Assembly: GCA_016191815.1 (NCBI GenBank)
Contig: JACPVI010000036.1
Location: 1 to 64,000, forward strand
DNA length: 64,000 nt
DNA from: Myxococcales bacterium
GTDB taxonomy: Bacteria; Myxococcota; Myxococcia; Myxococcales; Myxococcaceae
Reading direction: 5' to 3'
The position numbers and the translations under genes are program-made. This document shows positions 22,954 to 30,871 of the stretch, piece after piece. Each line of letters starts with the position of its first letter. Position 1 is the stretch's first letter. Under the pieces are notes generated by a model. It had not been told where the DNA came from and did not search any database. It saw nothing but the letters and a program-made list of their open reading frames with translations.

Positions 22954-24299
22954 GGCGAACCGCTTCGCGCTTCGACCTCCTCGTCCTCATCGGCCTTCTC
23001 GCAGGCGCGAGCGCCGGGGCGGATCCGCCGGCGATCGAGGTCGAGCCCCGCTCGCTGGTGCTGGGCACTGGCTCGCTGGCTCGCGTCACCGTGCGCCACG
23101 CCGGCGATCTTCCCCTGCGCGCCACGGTCAGCCTGGGCAGCCTCAGCAGCTCGCCCGATCCGCTCGCCGCGGTCCAGACCTTCACCTACACCCCGCCGCC
23201 GATCCGCTATCCCCAGCGCGCGCTGCTGGTGTTCTGGACCGAAGACGAGGAGGAATTGCCGGAGGCGGCCTGGGTGGAGATTCCCCTGGTGGGGCGGCTG
23301 GACCTCGCGGTCGCGACCGAGCCCAGTGCCGCGGTGCGAGTGGAGCTTGCGGGCGCGACGTTCGGGCCGGTGAAGGCGGATGCGGCGGGAGCGGCCACGG
23401 TTTCGATCGAGGTGCCTCCCGGTGTCACCTCGGCCAAAGTGCTCGCTGAGTCGCGCTCGAAAGGGAGCATCCGCGAGGTTGCAATCGAGCAGCCCGGGCC
23501 GGGCCCGGCGGCGGCCTTGCTCTCTCCCGAGCCCATGCACCCCGACCGCGGAGGTTGGCTTTGGGCGCTGCACCCCGACGCCCGCGCGGCGGAGGACATC
23601 TCAGCCGAGGTGGCCGGCGGAAGCCTCACCGCGCGGGGAGCGCTCGCCTTGGGGTTCGCGTACGCGCTCGAGCCGGACCCGAAGTCCAAGGTGGCCCGGG
23701 TGACGGTCGGCCTGGCAAGGGAGCCGAAGGACAATTGGACCGTGGTGGAGGCGAGGCTTTCCCGCGAGGTGCCCATCCCGATCGGCAAGCTCGGCCGCAT
23801 GTCGCTGGAGGCGTCGGCCGGCGCCGCCACCGCGAGCGGCGGCCTGGGCTTTCCCGTCGCCATCGCCGCGGGGTTCCGACTTCCTCCAGGGCGGGACCGG
23901 CTCTCCGCCGAGTTGGGAGGCGGCTACCGAGCGCTGAAGCTCGTCTCGGAGGACTTGACCGGGAAGCTCGAGTCCGCGGTGTCGGCGGTGCCGATCGAGC
24001 TGTCGCTCCGGGCGCGCCTTGCGCGGTACGGGCCCTATCTCGCCTACGCGCGCGCCGGCGGAGGGCTGGTGCCGTTCTCGCACAAGACTCGCTCCAGCTC
24101 GCAGCCCGATTACTCCGAGTCGGCGCTGGGGTACGACGCCTTCGCGGCGCTTCAAGTGAGCCGCCGGTTCAACGCGCTGGAGCTGTTCGGCGAGCTTCGA
24201 GGCATCCTGCTTCCGCTCAAGGCCTCCCGCCTCAACGGAGATGGGAGCGGGGTCGCGCTCCTGGTCGGCGCGCGGTACGCCCTACCAATCGGGCGGTGA
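22950..24299 (+). CDS. secreted beta-rich, probably outer-membrane protein
   Basis: The 449-residue product starts at GTG 22950, coupled to the previous gene. The signal peptide spans about residues 1-24 (LLVLIGLLAGASAGA). Residues 30-190 form two Ig-like beta modules (VEPRSLVLGTGSLARVTVRH; RLDLAVATEPSAAVRVEL). From about residue 215 onward alternating strands such as GALALGFAYALEPD and LVGARYALPIGR suggest a small outer-membrane barrel. No family could be named. Its job could be surface adhesion or envelope support. Confidence 0.65.
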   Translation: MRRTASRFDLLVLIGLLAGASAGADPPAIEVEPRSLVLGTGSLARVTVRHAGDLPLRATVSLGSLSSSPDPLAAVQTFTYTPPPIRYPQRALLVFWTEDEEELPEAAWVEIPLVGRLDLAVATEPSAAVRVELAGATFGPVKADAAGAATVSIEVPPGVTSAKVLAESRSKGSIREVAIEQPGPGPAAALLSPEPMHPDRGGWLWALHPDARAAEDISAEVAGGSLTARGALALGFAYALEPDPKSKVARVTVGLAREPKDNWTVVEARLSREVPIPIGKLGRMSLEASAGAATASGGLGFPVAIAAGFRLPPGRDRLSAELGGGYRALKLVSEDLTGKLESAVSAVPIELSLRARLARYGPYLAYARAGGGLVPFSHKTRSSSQPDYSESALGYDAFAALQVSRRFNALELFGELRGILLPLKASRLNGDGSGVALLVGARYALPIGR

Positions 24300-24356
24300 G
24301 CGGCCGGACGGGCAGGCGCCGTGCCGGGCCCCTTGCCGCGAGCTATCCTCCGGCCG

Positions 24357-24560
24357 ATGGCACTAAAGAGCCGGGAGGAGCTCGAGGGCGAATTCCTGCG
24401 GGAGGCCGCCGTGCTGGTCGCTGTGTTCTACCCGCTGGAAGCGATCATCACGGGAGAGCTGGACAGGTGGGTGCGTGTCGGGTTGTTCGCAGGAGGCTTT
24501 ATCCTTAGCATTATTGCGTTCTGGCTCGGCGTGAAGATCGAGGAAAATCGAAATGACTGA
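24357..24560 (+). CDS. 67-residue protein with two membrane segments
   Basis: It starts at ATG 24357. After a charged helix (KSREELEGEFLREA) come two hydrophobic stretches, AAVLVAVFYPLEAII and VGLFAGGFILSIIAFWLGV, and a charged end. Local GC is lower than in the flanking genes. It overlaps the next tiny membrane gene by 8 bases. The size and pairing recall holin/antiholin or small-membrane stress proteins, but there is no family match I can name. Confidence 0.55.
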   Translation: MALKSREELEGEFLREAAVLVAVFYPLEAIITGELDRWVRVGLFAGGFILSIIAFWLGVKIEENRND

Positions 24561-24726
24561 GACGCTGGTCCTGGTACAATTGGGCGCGACCGCAGTTCTG
24601 ATCGTTACCTTGTACGTGTCCGCGAAACTCCGGATTCGGGCGCGCAAAGCGCAGACGGCCGTTCGCCCCCCTGCCGGCCAGACTCGAACCGCCGGTGCTG
24701 ACGGCCAGACTCAAACCGCCGCGTAG
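24553..24726 (+). CDS. 57-residue single-pass membrane peptide
   Basis: The gene reads ATG ACT GAG from 24553 to TAG 24724-24726. One membrane span (LVLVQLGATAVLIVTLYV) is followed by a basic stretch (KLRIRARKA) and a tail in which GQTRTA and GQTQTA are encoded by two 19 bp direct repeats (24675-24693 and 24702-24720, one mismatch). The 8-base overlap with the upstream gene argues that both are translated. Function unknown. Confidence 0.5.
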   Translation: MTETLVLVQLGATAVLIVTLYVSAKLRIRARKAQTAVRPPAGQTRTAGADGQTQTAA

Positions 24727-24736
24727 CTGAGGGCAT

Positions 24737-25426
24737 TCAGGAAGCCCTGAGCAGATCGAGCGCCCGGGCCATGTCCCCGGGGAGCGGCGCGGTGATCTCC
24801 GCGGGACCGATCCCCTCCTGCGCGGGGACGCTCAAAGAGGCCGCATGGAGAGGCGTCCGCGAGAGCACCACCTCGTCGCCCTCTCCGCCGAGAGCTGCCG
24901 CGGTCAGCGGCTGCTTGCGCCCGTACTGATGGTCGAAAAGGAGCGGGTGTCCCGCCGCGGTGAGGTGCACGCGGATCTGGTGGGTGCGCCCGGTGAGCGG
25001 CATTGCCTCCACCAGCGTGGCCTCGGAGAAGACCTCCACCGGGCGGACCTGCGTCCGGGCCACCTTTCCGCCCTCGCCCCCCCGCGCAACTCTCATCCGG
25101 CCCCGCCTGGACGGGAGCAGCGGCCAGGCAAGGTCCAGCGGCGCCTCCACCTTCCCCTCCACCAGTGCCAGATACCGCTTCACGATTCTCCCTTCCTCGA
25201 AGGCCATCGACAGCAGGCGGTGGCACTCCGGGGTGAGCGCGAAGAGCAAGACACCCGAGGTGTCGCGATCTAGCCGGTGCACCACGTACACCTTCCGACC
25301 CAGCTCCAGCTCGATCCTCTCCCGCATCGACTCCGGCCCGGCTTCTCCCCTCCCCGGGATCACCGGCACCCCCGGCGGCTTGTGCACCGCGAAGAAGCCA
25401 CGGCCCTCGAAGATCCGCTCCGTCAC
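24737..25426 (-). CDS. RluA/RluD-type RNA pseudouridine synthase without S4 domain
   Basis: This 229-residue protein has the catalytic motif VHRLDRDTSGVLLFA with the active-site Asp and GRTHQIRVHLTAAGHPLLFD of the RluA family. It lacks the N-terminal S4 domain of RluC/RluD, so it is a short-form enzyme; the target uridine (rRNA or tRNA) is not set. The start is GTG 25426, overlapping the M16 stop (GTGA). It is the last gene of a six-gene minus-strand operon. Confidence 0.9.
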   Translation of the reverse strand: MTERIFEGRGFFAVHKPPGVPVIPGRGEAGPESMRERIELELGRKVYVVHRLDRDTSGVLLFALTPECHRLLSMAFEEGRIVKRYLALVEGKVEAPLDLAWPLLPSRRGRMRVARGGEGGKVARTQVRPVEVFSEATLVEAMPLTGRTHQIRVHLTAAGHPLLFDHQYGRKQPLTAAALGGEGDEVVLSRTPLHAASLSVPAQEGIGPAEITAPLPGDMARALDLLRAS

Positions 25427-26808
25427 TCCAGCTCCGCAAGTGCCATCACCTTCGTGCTTCCCAGGTCTTCAAGCTGCACAGAGACCTCGGCCGCGTTTCC
25501 GACCACCACGATCGTCGGCGTGCCCTCGAAGAGGTACCGAGCGGCGGCCTCGGCGGCCTGCTTGGGCGCGACGGCGGCGAAGCGCTCGCGGTACCTCTGG
25601 AGCCAGTCGTCCGGCAGGCCGTAGATCTCCAGCTCGGCGATCGCCGCCGCTAGGGCCTCGTTCGTCTCCAGCCGCGCGGGGAAGAGCCCGGTGACGAACC
25701 TTTGGGCGGCGCGCAGCTCCTTCGCCGTCGGCCCCTTCTTCCGCATCTTGGCCACTTCCCCGAGCGCGACGTCGATGAGCTGCCGCGACGCTTCCGTCTT
25801 GGTGAAGCTGGAGATGGAGAAGGTGCCGGCCGCGGCGAGGGTGTCGACCTCGCTCCCGGCTCCGTAGGACAGCCCGCGCTTCACGCGGATCTCCGTCACC
25901 AGCCGCGAGGTGAAACCCAGCCCGAGCACCGCATTGAAGGCGGCGATCGGGAAGTAGTCCGGATGGCCCTTGGGCACGCCCGGCGCACCGATGCGAACCT
26001 GGGCCTGGGTCTGCTCCGGCTTGTCGACGATCAGGATCTGCCCCGGCGCCCCGATGGCGTCGGGCTTGGGCGTCGGAGGAGGAGACGGCGGCCCGAAGTC
26101 CCATCCCGCGAAAGCGCGCTCCGCCGCCGTGGCCACTTCCGCGGGCTCGGCGGCTCCCACCACCACCAGGGTGGAGACCGCGGGGCCGATCCGCTCGCGG
26201 TGGAAGTCGATCACGTCCTCACGGGCCAGGGCGCGCAGGTGCGCCGCCCGCCCGTTCACCTCGTGCCCGTACGGGTGGTCTTTGTACATCGCCAGCTCGA
26301 GCGCGCGGTCGGCGAGGGCGCCGGGATCGTCCAGCTCGTTGGCGATCTCCGCCAGCACCCGCCCCCGGGCCGATGCGAACTCGGCCGCGGGGAAGGAGGG
26401 CTCTCGAACGAGCTGCCCGAGCACCTCCATCATCGCCCCAAGGTGCTCCGATGGCGCGCTGATGGAGATCGAGAGGTAGTCCTTCTGCGCGCCGGCGAAA
26501 AGGCTGCCGCCCACGTACTCGACCGCCTCGTCGATCTGGTCCGCAGTGAGCTTCGCGGTCCCCCGCCGCAGCAGCCGCGCCGTCAGGTCGGCCAGCCCGT
26601 GCTTCCCCGGAGGATCCGCGGCGCTGCCCGCCCGCACCACCAGGTCCAGCGCCACCAGCGGAAGCTTCCCGCGCTGGGCGACCAGCAGGCGGAGCCCGTT
26701 CGAGGTTTGCGCGCGGTGCGGCTCCGGAAGCTTGAACGGCCTCAGCTCCATCCTGGAAGAGGCGGCCGCCGGCGAGCTTGCCATCGGAGTCGTTCCTTTC
26801 GGGCTCAC
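25423..26808 (-). CDS. M16-family peptidase-like subunit, non-catalytic
   Basis: The protein has 461 residues with the two-lobed M16B layout. In the zinc-binding position it has GKHGLADLTARLL, so the HxxEH motif is absent and no catalytic zinc is expected. The helix RKKGPTAKELRAAQRFVTGLF and VKRGLSYGAGSEVDTL in the second half are typical M16 features. Such subunits pair with a catalytic partner, which is encoded immediately upstream (26805-28094). The start is GTG 26808, overlapping that gene's stop; ATG 26784 is an alternative. Confidence 0.9.
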   Translation of the reverse strand: MSPKGTTPMASSPAAASSRMELRPFKLPEPHRAQTSNGLRLLVAQRGKLPLVALDLVVRAGSAADPPGKHGLADLTARLLRRGTAKLTADQIDEAVEYVGGSLFAGAQKDYLSISISAPSEHLGAMMEVLGQLVREPSFPAAEFASARGRVLAEIANELDDPGALADRALELAMYKDHPYGHEVNGRAAHLRALAREDVIDFHRERIGPAVSTLVVVGAAEPAEVATAAERAFAGWDFGPPSPPPTPKPDAIGAPGQILIVDKPEQTQAQVRIGAPGVPKGHPDYFPIAAFNAVLGLGFTSRLVTEIRVKRGLSYGAGSEVDTLAAAGTFSISSFTKTEASRQLIDVALGEVAKMRKKGPTAKELRAAQRFVTGLFPARLETNEALAAAIAELEIYGLPDDWLQRYRERFAAVAPKQAAEAAARYLFEGTPTIVVVGNAAEVSVQLEDLGSTKVMALAELE

Positions 26809-28094
26809 GGGGTCGGGACCAACGTCGCCACCGCGCGGCGAGTGGGGGCGAAGTACTTTGCCGCGACGGCCTTCACCTGCTCCGAGGTGATCGCCTGGTA
26901 GCGGCTCGGCAGCGTCAGCCCCTCACGCCAAGAGCCGAGCAGCTCCTCGTAGGTGCCGAAGGCGTGGGCCCGCCCTCCGTTGGTGGCCAGCTCGCGCAAC
27001 AGGTGTGCCTTGAGGTTGTTCTTCGCCTTCTGGATCTCCCGATCGGTGAGCCCCAGCCTCGCCACCGCGTCGATCTCCGCGAAGAGCGCGCGCTCCACCT
27101 GCTCGGGCTTCGAGTCGGGCTTGAGGTCCAGGACGATCTGGAAGATCCCCGGGTCGATGCGCCAGCTCCAGTCGACCCCCACCGCGATCGCCAGCTCCTT
27201 GCGGTACACCAGCTCGCGGACGAAGCGGCTGCCCTGCCCGACCGAGAGCGCGTACTGGAGCAAGTCCAGCACGAGGGTGTCGGGGTCCTTCGCCGGGGGG
27301 GCGCGGTAGCCGACCATCAGCGACGGCGCCTGGGCCGGGTGGTGGACGCGGGCCCGCCGCTCGCCCTTCTGCTCGGGCTCGGCGTCGGCCACCCCGGGCG
27401 CCGCCGGCCCCTTGGGGATCGGGCCGTAGCACCGCCCGATCAGCGCGAGGGCCTGCTCGGGATCGAAGTCCCCCGCCACGTACACGGTGGCGTTCTGCGG
27501 GGCGTAGTAGGTGCCGAAGTACTCCATGCACTCCTGCCGGGTGATCCGCTCGATGTCCTTCCGCCAGCCGATCACCGGCCAGCGGTAGGGGTGGGCCTTC
27601 CACGCGAGCGAGGCCAGCTCCTCGTCGAGGAGCCCGCGGGTGTCGTTCTCCACCCTGAGCCGTCGCTCTTCCAGCACCACCTGCCGCTCGCTCTGTAGCA
27701 CCGAGTCGGTGATGGAGAGCGAGCGCATCCGGTCGGACTCGAGGTCGACCACCGTCTCCAGGGCCTCCGCGGCGAAGTCGTCGTGGTAGACGGTGAGGTC
27801 GTTCGAGGTGTAGGCGTTCGAGGTGCCGCCGCTGGACTCGAGCACTCGGTCGAACTCGCCCGGGCCGTAGCGCTTGGCTCCGTTGAACATCATGTGCTCG
27901 AACAGGTGGCTGATCCCGGTGGCGCCGGGCCGCTCGTTGCGCGAGCCGACGCGGAAGAAGGTGAAGTAGCTCACCGTCGGCACCGAGTCGTCGGGCAAGA
28001 GCCTCACCCGGAGCCCGTTCTCGAGCGTGTGCTCGGTGAGGGAGGAGACCGCGGCCAGCTCGGGAGGGGGCCCGTTGGGAGTCTTGCTCGGCAT
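26805..28094 (-). CDS. M16-family zinc metallopeptidase, catalytic subunit
   Basis: This 429-residue protein has the inverted zinc motif GISHLFEHMMFNG with His 63, Glu 66 and His 67, and the downstream Glu-bearing VVDLESDRMRSL. YRAPPAKDPDTLVLDLLQYAL lies in the second lobe. It forms a PqqL/pitrilysin-like heterodimer with the next gene. There is no evident signal peptide. It probably degrades short peptides, and it lies in an operon with a response regulator and two hydrolases. Confidence 0.93.
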   Translation of the reverse strand: MPSKTPNGPPPELAAVSSLTEHTLENGLRVRLLPDDSVPTVSYFTFFRVGSRNERPGATGISHLFEHMMFNGAKRYGPGEFDRVLESSGGTSNAYTSNDLTVYHDDFAAEALETVVDLESDRMRSLSITDSVLQSERQVVLEERRLRVENDTRGLLDEELASLAWKAHPYRWPVIGWRKDIERITRQECMEYFGTYYAPQNATVYVAGDFDPEQALALIGRCYGPIPKGPAAPGVADAEPEQKGERRARVHHPAQAPSLMVGYRAPPAKDPDTLVLDLLQYALSVGQGSRFVRELVYRKELAIAVGVDWSWRIDPGIFQIVLDLKPDSKPEQVERALFAEIDAVARLGLTDREIQKAKNNLKAHLLRELATNGGRAHAFGTYEELLGSWREGLTLPSRYQAITSEQVKAVAAKYFAPTRRAVATLVPTP

Positions 28095-28097
28095 CCG

Positions 28098-29168
28098 CTA
28101 GTTCTCGTGGCGCTCGAAGAAGTCTTCCACCTTGGGCCATACCTCGGAGGCGGCGCGGTCGCCCACGATGAGGTCCATGTGCCCGTAGTCGGCCTGGGCG
28201 CCGTTCGCCTCGGAGACCAAGAGCCACTCCTTGGGACCGCCGAGGGCCCGGTAGGCGTCCTTCACCGCCGGGGCGATGGCGAGGCGGTCGAGCTTCCCCG
28301 CCACCACCAAAACCGGCGTGCGCACCTTCGCCAGGTCCTTCCGGTAGTCCAGCCTGCCGTCGGCGCTCCCGAAGCGGCCGCTCCGCACCATTCCGATGAT
28401 CTGCAGCGTCACCCCACCCGAGATGTCGTCGGTGCCGATCGCCACCAGTCGCTTCCAGGTCTCCTTCCCCACGTTCCTGGGATTGTAGAGGAGCAACTGC
28501 ACCGGGCCGGCAGGCAGCTCCCCCTGGAGCGGGACGGAGATCTGCGAGGAGAGCGCCATCGGGACGACGCTCTCCTTGCCCACCGCGACTTCCGCGAGTT
28601 TCTCGAGCAGCGGCTCGAACATCCCGCCCCAGTCCAACCGGGTGGGGCTGCCGAGGGTGGCGACCGCGTTCAGCCCGCCGCCTCCTTGGGAAAGGTAGGC
28701 GTAGGCGAGCATCCCTCCCATGCTGTGGCCGACGTAGTCGATCGTGCCTCCACCGCTCTGCTCGCGGACGTAGGCGATGGCCTCCGGCAGGTCCTCCCTC
28801 CACAGCGTGTCGAAGTCGTAGCCGCCCTGGCGGCCTTTCTCGGGGTTGATCCGATCAGACTCTCCGGTGCCGCGGAGCGAGACCGTCCAGGCGTCGCGGC
28901 CTCGAGAGGCGAACCACCTCGCCATGCTGTGGTCCTTGTCGAGGTCCATGTTGCGGTCGTTGGCAGAGATGCCATGGCAGAGGAGCACCGGCCGGCCCCT
29001 TGGCTCCCCATGGGCACGGTACTGGACCAGGCGGATCTCCCAGCCGTCGCCGGTGCGGGCCTTGTGGAGGATCGCCTCCTTCGGGCGAGGCTCGAAGTAG
29101 GCGCTCTTGCATCCAAGGCAGGCCGCCAGCGCGAGCGCGACGGCGGGCAGTGAGAAATCACCGCGCAT
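28098..29168 (-). CDS. alpha/beta hydrolase, probable lipoprotein
   Basis: This protein has 356 residues. The N-terminus (LPAVALALAACLGC) looks like a lipoprotein signal with Cys near residue 20. The fold is an alpha/beta hydrolase: LLCHGISANDRNMD is the oxyanion loop, VGHSMGGMLAY the nucleophile elbow with Ser, TPVLVVAGKLDRLA the acid strand, and YGHMDLIVG holds the His. Lipase-like or polyester depolymerase-like activity is possible. It overlaps the next upstream hydrolase gene by 11 bases and lies 3 bases before the M16 gene. Confidence 0.85.
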   Translation of the reverse strand: MRGDFSLPAVALALAACLGCKSAYFEPRPKEAILHKARTGDGWEIRLVQYRAHGEPRGRPVLLCHGISANDRNMDLDKDHSMARWFASRGRDAWTVSLRGTGESDRINPEKGRQGGYDFDTLWREDLPEAIAYVREQSGGGTIDYVGHSMGGMLAYAYLSQGGGGLNAVATLGSPTRLDWGGMFEPLLEKLAEVAVGKESVVPMALSSQISVPLQGELPAGPVQLLLYNPRNVGKETWKRLVAIGTDDISGGVTLQIIGMVRSGRFGSADGRLDYRKDLAKVRTPVLVVAGKLDRLAIAPAVKDAYRALGGPKEWLLVSEANGAQADYGHMDLIVGDRAASEVWPKVEDFFERHEN

Positions 29169-30183
29169 CCGCGCCTCCGTCCGCCGCAGCCGGAGAGGAG
29201 GGAGCCGAGGCCGGCTCCGGCGCGTCGAGGAACTCCAGGGCCGGCTCGAACACGTCGTCCTCGGCGTCCTCCCCGTGGAGGAGCGAGAGGTGGCTGTAGT
29301 CCTCGTCCAACAGCTCGACGCGGCTGAGGACTCGCACCGTCACCTTGGCCGCGGAGACCTCGCGCAGTGGCGAGGCGAACTCGGGGTGCGCGAAGTTGTC
29401 TCCCAGCGGGAGGAAGAGCAAGGTCGGGCGGCCGTAGCGCCCGATTCGCCGGCGCACGCTCGAGCCGCCGCCCAGCTCGAGATCGCCCTCACGCATCCAG
29501 CCGAGCAGATCGCTCGAGGCCGCCTTGCCGAGGTCGGACAGCCCGGTGCCGCGAAGCTCCGCAAGCCTCCCGCGGGGGAAATTGCCGCCCAGCGCGAAGA
29601 GCAGCTCGAAGGTGCGCGCGGCGGGGGGGCCGGCGCCCAGCCCCGAGAGCTTTCCTCCCGAGGCGAAAAGCGACTCCGCGTGGGAGCTCGGCACCTCCGG
29701 GAACACCGGGGTGGAGAGCGCCACCACCCTCCGCACTGCACCGCGCAGCTCCACCTCGCTCGCCGCGAGGGCCAAGGTCCCCGAGTAGCCGTGCGCCAAG
29801 AGGTCCAGCGGGCCGGGCCGCTCGGCGCGGATGGCGGCGGCCACCGCGGGCAGATCCAAGGAGACGAGCTGCGAGAGGCGCCACCCGGTGGGCGCGCCCG
29901 ACTTCCCCTGTCCTCGAAGCTCGGCCAGGTAGACCTCCCGGCCGTTCGCCTGGAGGAAGCGGGCGAGGCCGCTGCCAGAGAGATCGTACGCCTCGCGGCC
30001 GAACCCCAGCTCGGGAACCAAGAGCACCGCGGGCTTTCCTCGGCCACCTCCAGATGGGACGTAGCGGTAGAGCGCGAGCGCGGTGCCGTCGGCGGCGACG
30101 ACCCTCTTCCGGAACACGCCCTCCTCGGCGAGCGCCGCCTGGGCCAGCGCGGGGAGCAGGAGGGCGAGAACGGCGGCCTTCAT
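29158..30183 (-). CDS. secreted alpha/beta hydrolase-like protein with altered nucleophile elbow
   Basis: The protein has 341 residues from ATG 30183. The signal peptide is AAVLALLLPALAQAALA. LLVPELGFGREAYDL and LRGQGKSG match an alpha/beta hydrolase core. At the expected nucleophile elbow it reads LLAHGYSGTLAL, so the final Gly of GxSxG is Thr. FLPLGDNFAHPEF and YSHLSLLHGEDAEDD may supply the acid and His. It is related in layout to its neighbour at 28098 and is coupled to the response regulator gene by ATGA. Confidence 0.78.
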   Translation of the reverse strand: MKAAVLALLLPALAQAALAEEGVFRKRVVAADGTALALYRYVPSGGGRGKPAVLLVPELGFGREAYDLSGSGLARFLQANGREVYLAELRGQGKSGAPTGWRLSQLVSLDLPAVAAAIRAERPGPLDLLAHGYSGTLALAASEVELRGAVRRVVALSTPVFPEVPSSHAESLFASGGKLSGLGAGPPAARTFELLFALGGNFPRGRLAELRGTGLSDLGKAASSDLLGWMREGDLELGGGSSVRRRIGRYGRPTLLFLPLGDNFAHPEFASPLREVSAAKVTVRVLSRVELLDEDYSHLSLLHGEDAEDDVFEPALEFLDAPEPASAPSSPAAADGGADAR

Positions 30184-30836
30184 ACCTCCACCAGCCCGGC
30201 CTTGAGCGCCATCACCACCGCGTCGACGTGGGAGCTGACGCCCATCTTCCGGTAGATGTGCGACAGGTGCGTGCGCACCGTCCGCCGCTCGATGGTCATC
30301 ACCCGCCCAACCTCGGCGTTCGATAGTCCCTTGGCCACGAAGCCGAGCACCTCGAGCTCGACCTCGCTGAGCCCCCAGGGGTCCTGGGGCTTCTGGGCAG
30401 GCTTCGCCTGGACCGACTGGAAGTAGTTCCAGAACCGCCGGGCGATGATCGGCTCGAGCACGGTGCCGCCCTCCATCACCTCCATGATCCCGGAGCGGAT
30501 CTTCTCCGGGCCCACCCGCTTCACCAGGTACCCCGACGCCCCCGCCTGGATGGCCTCGTACACCTTCTGCTCGTCGTCGAAGGAGGTGAGGATCAGCACC
30601 TCTACCGCCGCCGCGCGACGCTTGAGCTTCTTGGTCACCGCGATGCCGTCCATCCCCGGCAGCTCGAGATCCATGAGCACGAGCTGCGGCATCGCCAAGA
30701 CGATCTGCTCCACCGCGCTCTCGCCCTCCTGCGCGGTGCCCACGATCTCCAACTCCGGGAAGCTCTCCAGCGCCTTCACCAGCGCCCTGAGCACGCTCAC
30801 CTGGTCCTCGACCAGGAACACCCGGATGCGGTCCAT
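30180..30836 (-). CDS. NarL/FixJ-family response regulator
   Basis: This protein has 218 residues. The receiver domain has FLVEDQVSVL, the phospho-Asp in LVLMDLELPGMDG, LTSF and LVKRVG with Lys. The C-terminal LuxR helix-turn-helix has LSEVELEVLGFVAKGLSNAE and RRTVRTHLSHIYRKMGVSS. It is the first gene of the operon that holds both hydrolases, the M16 pair and the pseudouridine synthase, and it may control that operon. No partner kinase is adjacent. Confidence 0.93.
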   Translation of the reverse strand: MDRIRVFLVEDQVSVLRALVKALESFPELEIVGTAQEGESAVEQIVLAMPQLVLMDLELPGMDGIAVTKKLKRRAAAVEVLILTSFDDEQKVYEAIQAGASGYLVKRVGPEKIRSGIMEVMEGGTVLEPIIARRFWNYFQSVQAKPAQKPQDPWGLSEVELEVLGFVAKGLSNAEVGRVMTIERRTVRTHLSHIYRKMGVSSHVDAVVMALKAGLVEV

Positions 30837-30871
30837 GCTCGCGCCAGTCGATCACAATCCGGCGCGGGTTG

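Noticed and set aside
24675-24720. 19 bp direct repeats as a mobile element or phage attachment site
   Set aside because: They lie inside a coding tail with a 27-base period and give a repeated hexapeptide, so simple coding duplication explains them.
29340-30326. Other long frames on both strands over the second hydrolase gene
   Set aside because: They are Arg/Pro/Ser-rich shadows. The chosen frame has a signal peptide and an alpha/beta hydrolase pattern.
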